A stretch of DNA of 7,185 bases, taken from assembly GCA_964361325.1 (NCBI GenBank), contig CAYHZT010000024.1, forward strand, positions 1 to 7,185, given 5' to 3'. Position 1 is the stretch's first letter; every line of letters starts with the position of its first letter. Below are positions 4,456 to 7,185 of this stretch, in pieces. This DNA comes from 2011-GWA2-47-8b sp964361325. GTDB lineage: Bacteria > Patescibacteriota > Minisyncoccia > UBA6257 > WO2-44-18. A model generated the notes under the pieces. The model ran no database searches. It was given only the letters and a program-made list of their open reading frames with translations, and was not told the DNA's origin. Both the position numbers and the translations under genes were made by a program.

Positions 4456-6473
4456 TCTTCCTGCGGCTTTTCTTCCGGCTTAATTTCCGTTGCGTTGGAC
4501 TCACTCTTATCAGGGGCCGGCGGATTACGCGGATCGGTCCAGCTGGCATAGTCACACTTCGGATAACGGCCGCAGCCCCAGAAAATCTTCCCGCGCGCCC
4601 GTCCCCGATTAACCCGGCGTTCCACGATTTCTCCCTCACTGCATTTTGGGCATTTCATTCCGATGGGCTTAGGAGCGTCTTTGGGGAGCTGTTTCGTGCT
4701 TTTACATTCCGGAAAGCCGGAGCAGGCTAAAAATTTTCCAAACCGCCCATATTTAACTAACATAGGCTTCCCGCATTTTTCGCATTTCTCATCAGTTTTT
4801 TCATCTTTAAACAATTCCGTTTTTACCACCGCCTCATACTTTTCGGCAAGGTTTTTCGCGAACGGTTCGTAAAATTCTTTTATAAGCTCCTGCCACTTTT
4901 CTTTTCCGTGAGCGACGTTATCCAATTTTTCTTCCACTTGAGCCGTGAATTCCAGATCCACTATTTTCGGGAAGTTTTCCGTCAGCATTGTGTTGACTGC
5001 TTCGCCTATTTCGGTTGGTTTGAATTTACCGGCTTCTTTTTGGACATAGTTCCGGGTCTGAATTACGGAAATCGTCGGCGCATAAGTTGATGGCCGGCCG
5101 ATACCGTGTTCTTCCAGCGCTTTAATCAGAGTAGCTTCGGAATAACGAGGCGCCGGCTCGGTAAAATGCTGGAAAGGCTTGATATCCCGCGCCGTAAGAC
5201 GCTCTTTTTCATCAAATGACGGCAAAGTTTTTTCAGAAAATTTTTGCGGCCAGACTTTGAGATATCCGTCAAAAATAATCTGTTGGCCGTTAGAACGCAG
5301 GGTATAAATACCCGCGGAAGCCTCTGCCGATGTCAGCGCGCCTTTTGCCGCCGGCATCTGCGAAGCGACAAAGCGCTGCCAAATCATTCGATAAAGCTTT
5401 CGTTCGCTTTCGTCTTTGAGTTCTATTTTTTCGGGAGTTTCGAAAACGCTAGTGGGCCGAATCGCTTCATGAGCCTCCTGAACTAACTTGGATTTAGATT
5501 TAAAAAGACGAGGTGATGGCAAGGCGTATTCTTTTCCGAATTCTTTTTCCAGCCATTCTTTGGCGGCAACAACCGATTCTGCCGATAAATTTACCGAATC
5601 GGTGCGCATATAAGTAATATGCCCGTTTTCGTAGAGATGCTGGGCAATGAACATTGTTTTTTTGGCGGAATACCCTAATCGCTTGGCGGCTTCCTGCTGC
5701 ATCGTACTTGTCGTAAAAGGCGTCGGCGGATTTTTTGCCACTTCCTTGCGCCGGACGGAATTTATGATAAAATCCGATTTTTTTAAATCAGCGGTTATTT
5801 GCTCGGCCCGCTCTTTGTCGCGGATTGCGAATTTATCCAACGACTGTCCGTCTATTTTAACCAAATCAAACTCGGCAATTTCGGAATCTTTAAGCAATTC
5901 CGCAACAACAGTCCAGTATTCCTCCGCTTTGAATTTCCGTATTTCGTTTTCCCGCTCCACAATTAATCTAACCGCCACTGACTGCACCCGGCCGGCCGAA
6001 AGGCCGCGGGCAACTTTTTTCCATAAAAACGGCGAAAGTTTATATCCCACTAAACGATCTAATATACGTCTCGCCTGTTGGGCGTCAATCAAGTTCATAT
6101 AGAGGTCGCGCGGGTTTTGCAACGCCTTTTCAATGGCACTCTTGGTGATCTCGTGAAAAACAATTCTTTTTACTTGTTTTAACCCTAAAATTTGCGCCAA
6201 ATGCCAGGCGATGGCCTCGCCTTCGCGGTCTTCATCAGTTGCTAAAATAATTTCCGAGCTTTTTTTGGCGACATCCTTCAATTGTTTAACCACCTTACGG
6301 GCTTTCGCGGGGATGACGTATTTTGGTTCAAAGTTTTTTTCCAAATCTATGCCGAGAGTGCTTCGGGGCAAATCACGAACATGGCCGTAAGAAGACTCGA
6401 CCTTGTAATCAGGGCCGAGGAATTTACTTATTGTTTTAGCCTTTGTAGGGCTTTCGACTATAACTAGATTCAT
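4437..6473 (-). CDS. topA: DNA topoisomerase I (type IA)
   Basis: A 678-residue type IA topoisomerase that relaxes negative supercoils by cutting and passing one DNA strand. The Toprim domain begins at the N-terminus with E7 in VIVESPTKAK and carries the acidic triad D80/D82/E84 in ATDEDREGE. The catalytic tyrosine is Y288 in ITYMRTDS, with R290 and S293 next to it. Other family blocks are HEAIRPT (335-341) and EEHGIGRPSTYAPTI (454-468). Two four-cysteine zinc ribbons follow: C564, C567, C584, C590 and C608, C611, C634, C640. The protein ends in a Pro/Glu/Lys-rich tail (about 650-678). It is shorter than E. coli TopA (865 residues), which has a longer C-terminal region. The ATG is three bases after the dprA stop and lacks a close Shine-Dalgarno, so translation is probably coupled within a dprA-topA operon. 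The stop overlaps qng1 by four bases. Confidence 0.97.
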   Translation of the reverse strand: MNLVIVESPTKAKTISKFLGPDYKVESSYGHVRDLPRSTLGIDLEKNFEPKYVIPAKARKVVKQLKDVAKKSSEIILATDEDREGEAIAWHLAQILGLKQVKRIVFHEITKSAIEKALQNPRDLYMNLIDAQQARRILDRLVGYKLSPFLWKKVARGLSAGRVQSVAVRLIVERENEIRKFKAEEYWTVVAELLKDSEIAEFDLVKIDGQSLDKFAIRDKERAEQITADLKKSDFIINSVRRKEVAKNPPTPFTTSTMQQEAAKRLGYSAKKTMFIAQHLYENGHITYMRTDSVNLSAESVVAAKEWLEKEFGKEYALPSPRLFKSKSKLVQEAHEAIRPTSVFETPEKIELKDESERKLYRMIWQRFVASQMPAAKGALTSAEASAGIYTLRSNGQQIIFDGYLKVWPQKFSEKTLPSFDEKERLTARDIKPFQHFTEPAPRYSEATLIKALEEHGIGRPSTYAPTISVIQTRNYVQKEAGKFKPTEIGEAVNTMLTENFPKIVDLEFTAQVEEKLDNVAHGKEKWQELIKEFYEPFAKNLAEKYEAVVKTELFKDEKTDEKCEKCGKPMLVKYGRFGKFLACSGFPECKSTKQLPKDAPKPIGMKCPKCSEGEIVERRVNRGRARGKIFWGCGRYPKCDYASWTDPRNPPAPDKSESNATEIKPEEKPQEEIKTTT

Positions 6474-6476
6474 GCG

Positions 6477-7185
6477 TTATAAATAGTACTTTCCGCCTTC
6501 TTCCTTAACAATACTTTGAATTAACAAAAAAGTCAGATTGCGACTGATGGCAGAAACATCCATTTTGGTTAATTCGCTGATTTTGTCAACGCTGATCGGC
6601 TCACCCGCCTTCTCAAGAGCAGTTAAAATTTGTTTTTGTTCTTCGTTCAAACCATCGATAGAGAGCCGCGAAATTGATTCGACGGTCTTGGCCGGCATAT
6701 TCAAATCATCCAAAACTTCTTCTGGTCGAGTAACTAGCCTCGCTCCGGCGCGCAATAAATTATGCGATCCTGAATAGTTGGCATTATTAAGAGGCCCGGG
6801 CACCACGAAAACTTCCCGATTTTGCTCAACAGCACAATTGGCGGTCGCCAAAGCCCCGGAGCCTTCCGGCGCTTCCACTACCACCACGCCTAAAGAAAGT
6901 CCGCTTACGATTCGGTTGCGTTCCAAAAAACGATAAGGCAGCGTTTCTCCGACGAGGGAATATTCGCTTACCAGCGTGCCGCCGGATTTTAAGATTCTGG
7001 CGGCCAAAGCGGCATTCTGGCGGGGATATATCGTACCCAGACCATTCGCCAGAACGGCAATGGTTTTTCCTTTTACCTCTAACGCGCCTTCGTGGGCAGC
7101 GGCCTCAATGCCAAGACCAAAGCCACTGACAACCGTAATAACGGAAGCAGCAACGCTACAGGCAAAACTTCTGTCAATCCCCTTG
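6477..7185 (-). CDS. dprA: DNA-processing protein DprA, 5' end outside window
   Basis: The frame is open from the TAA at 6477-6479 to the window edge and shows 235 C-terminal residues. Roughly 100 N-terminal residues are probably missing. DprA binds incoming single-stranded DNA during natural transformation and loads RecA. Visible residues count from the window edge. The Rossmann-like DprA/Smf domain covers about 1-155: VVSGFGLGIEAAAH (18-31) stands where the family has SGLARGID-AAH, then IYPRQN (52-57), LVSEYSLVGE (71-80), RFLERNRIVSGLSLGVVVVEA (85-105) and EVFVVPGPL (124-132). A C-terminal winged-helix domain (about 178-235) matches the DprA C-terminal domain. The TTG at 7005-7007 is only an internal leucine codon. 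Departures in the SGLARGID box are notable, but the fold appears intact. topA starts three bases downstream, so the two genes form an operon. Confidence 0.93.
   Translation of the reverse strand, partial: KGIDRSFACSVAASVITVVSGFGLGIEAAAHEGALEVKGKTIAVLANGLGTIYPRQNAALAARILKSGGTLVSEYSLVGETLPYRFLERNRIVSGLSLGVVVVEAPEGSGALATANCAVEQNREVFVVPGPLNNANYSGSHNLLRAGARLVTRPEEVLDDLNMPAKTVESISRLSIDGLNEEQKQILTALEKAGEPISVDKISELTKMDVSAISRNLTFLLIQSIVKEEGGKYYL

Noticed and set aside
7005..7007. dprA start at an internal TTG
   Set aside because: The same frame stays open to the window edge and encodes recognisable DprA sequence upstream, so the gene is cut by the edge rather than starting here.
1..7185. Recoded UGA (as in Gracilibacteria/SR1)
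   Set aside because: All genes are full length under the standard code and tryptophans are encoded by TGG; absence of TGA stops among five or six genes is too small a sample to mean anything.

Overview
The window looks like a piece of a small, tightly packed bacterial chromosome, most likely a member of the Patescibacteria (CPR), probably Parcubacteria-like. This is inference from gene content and style. The 3D-domain protein carries a motif pattern I associate with that group, Rel is unusually short, tRNA-Leu has no encoded CCA, genes overlap or abut, and most starts lack a Shine-Dalgarno sequence. The standard genetic code fits: all genes are intact without reading through UGA, and all visible stops are TAA or TAG.

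Layout. Positions 1-38 hold the 5' half of a tRNA-Cys(GCA) gene (minus strand, cut by the window edge), with a near-consensus promoter at 52-79. A palindromic terminator (88-112) separates it from a minus-strand gene for a small exported or membrane-anchored 3D-domain protein (128-589). That gene has a consensus promoter at 637-665 and a hairpin plus U7 in its leader. A complete tRNA-Leu(CAA) lies at 740-821 (minus). parB (889-1764, plus) is probably translated from a leaderless or nearly leaderless mRNA. It runs tail-to-tail into rel, a compact (p)ppGpp synthetase/hydrolase gene (1718-3394, minus), with a 47-bp antisense overlap. From the rel/qng1 divergent region starts a queuosine-salvage gene of the Qng1/DUF2419 family (3454-4440, plus), the only gene here with a strong Shine-Dalgarno. 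It converges on topA (4437-6473, minus) with a 4-bp overlap and a terminator hairpin built into both stop codons. Upstream of topA, three bases away, is dprA (6477 to beyond 7185, minus), in the widespread dprA-topA order.

Functionally this is mostly core housekeeping: chromosome segregation (ParB), supercoiling (TopA), handling of incoming single-stranded DNA (DprA), stringent response (Rel), translation (two tRNAs) and a probable cell-envelope enzyme (3D domain). The gene that stands out is the Qng1-type nucleosidase, which suggests that this otherwise reduced organism scavenges queuine from queuosine 5'-phosphate. I see no mobile element, CRISPR array, integrase or multi-gene novel system. 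No stretch over 300 bases lacks a gene.
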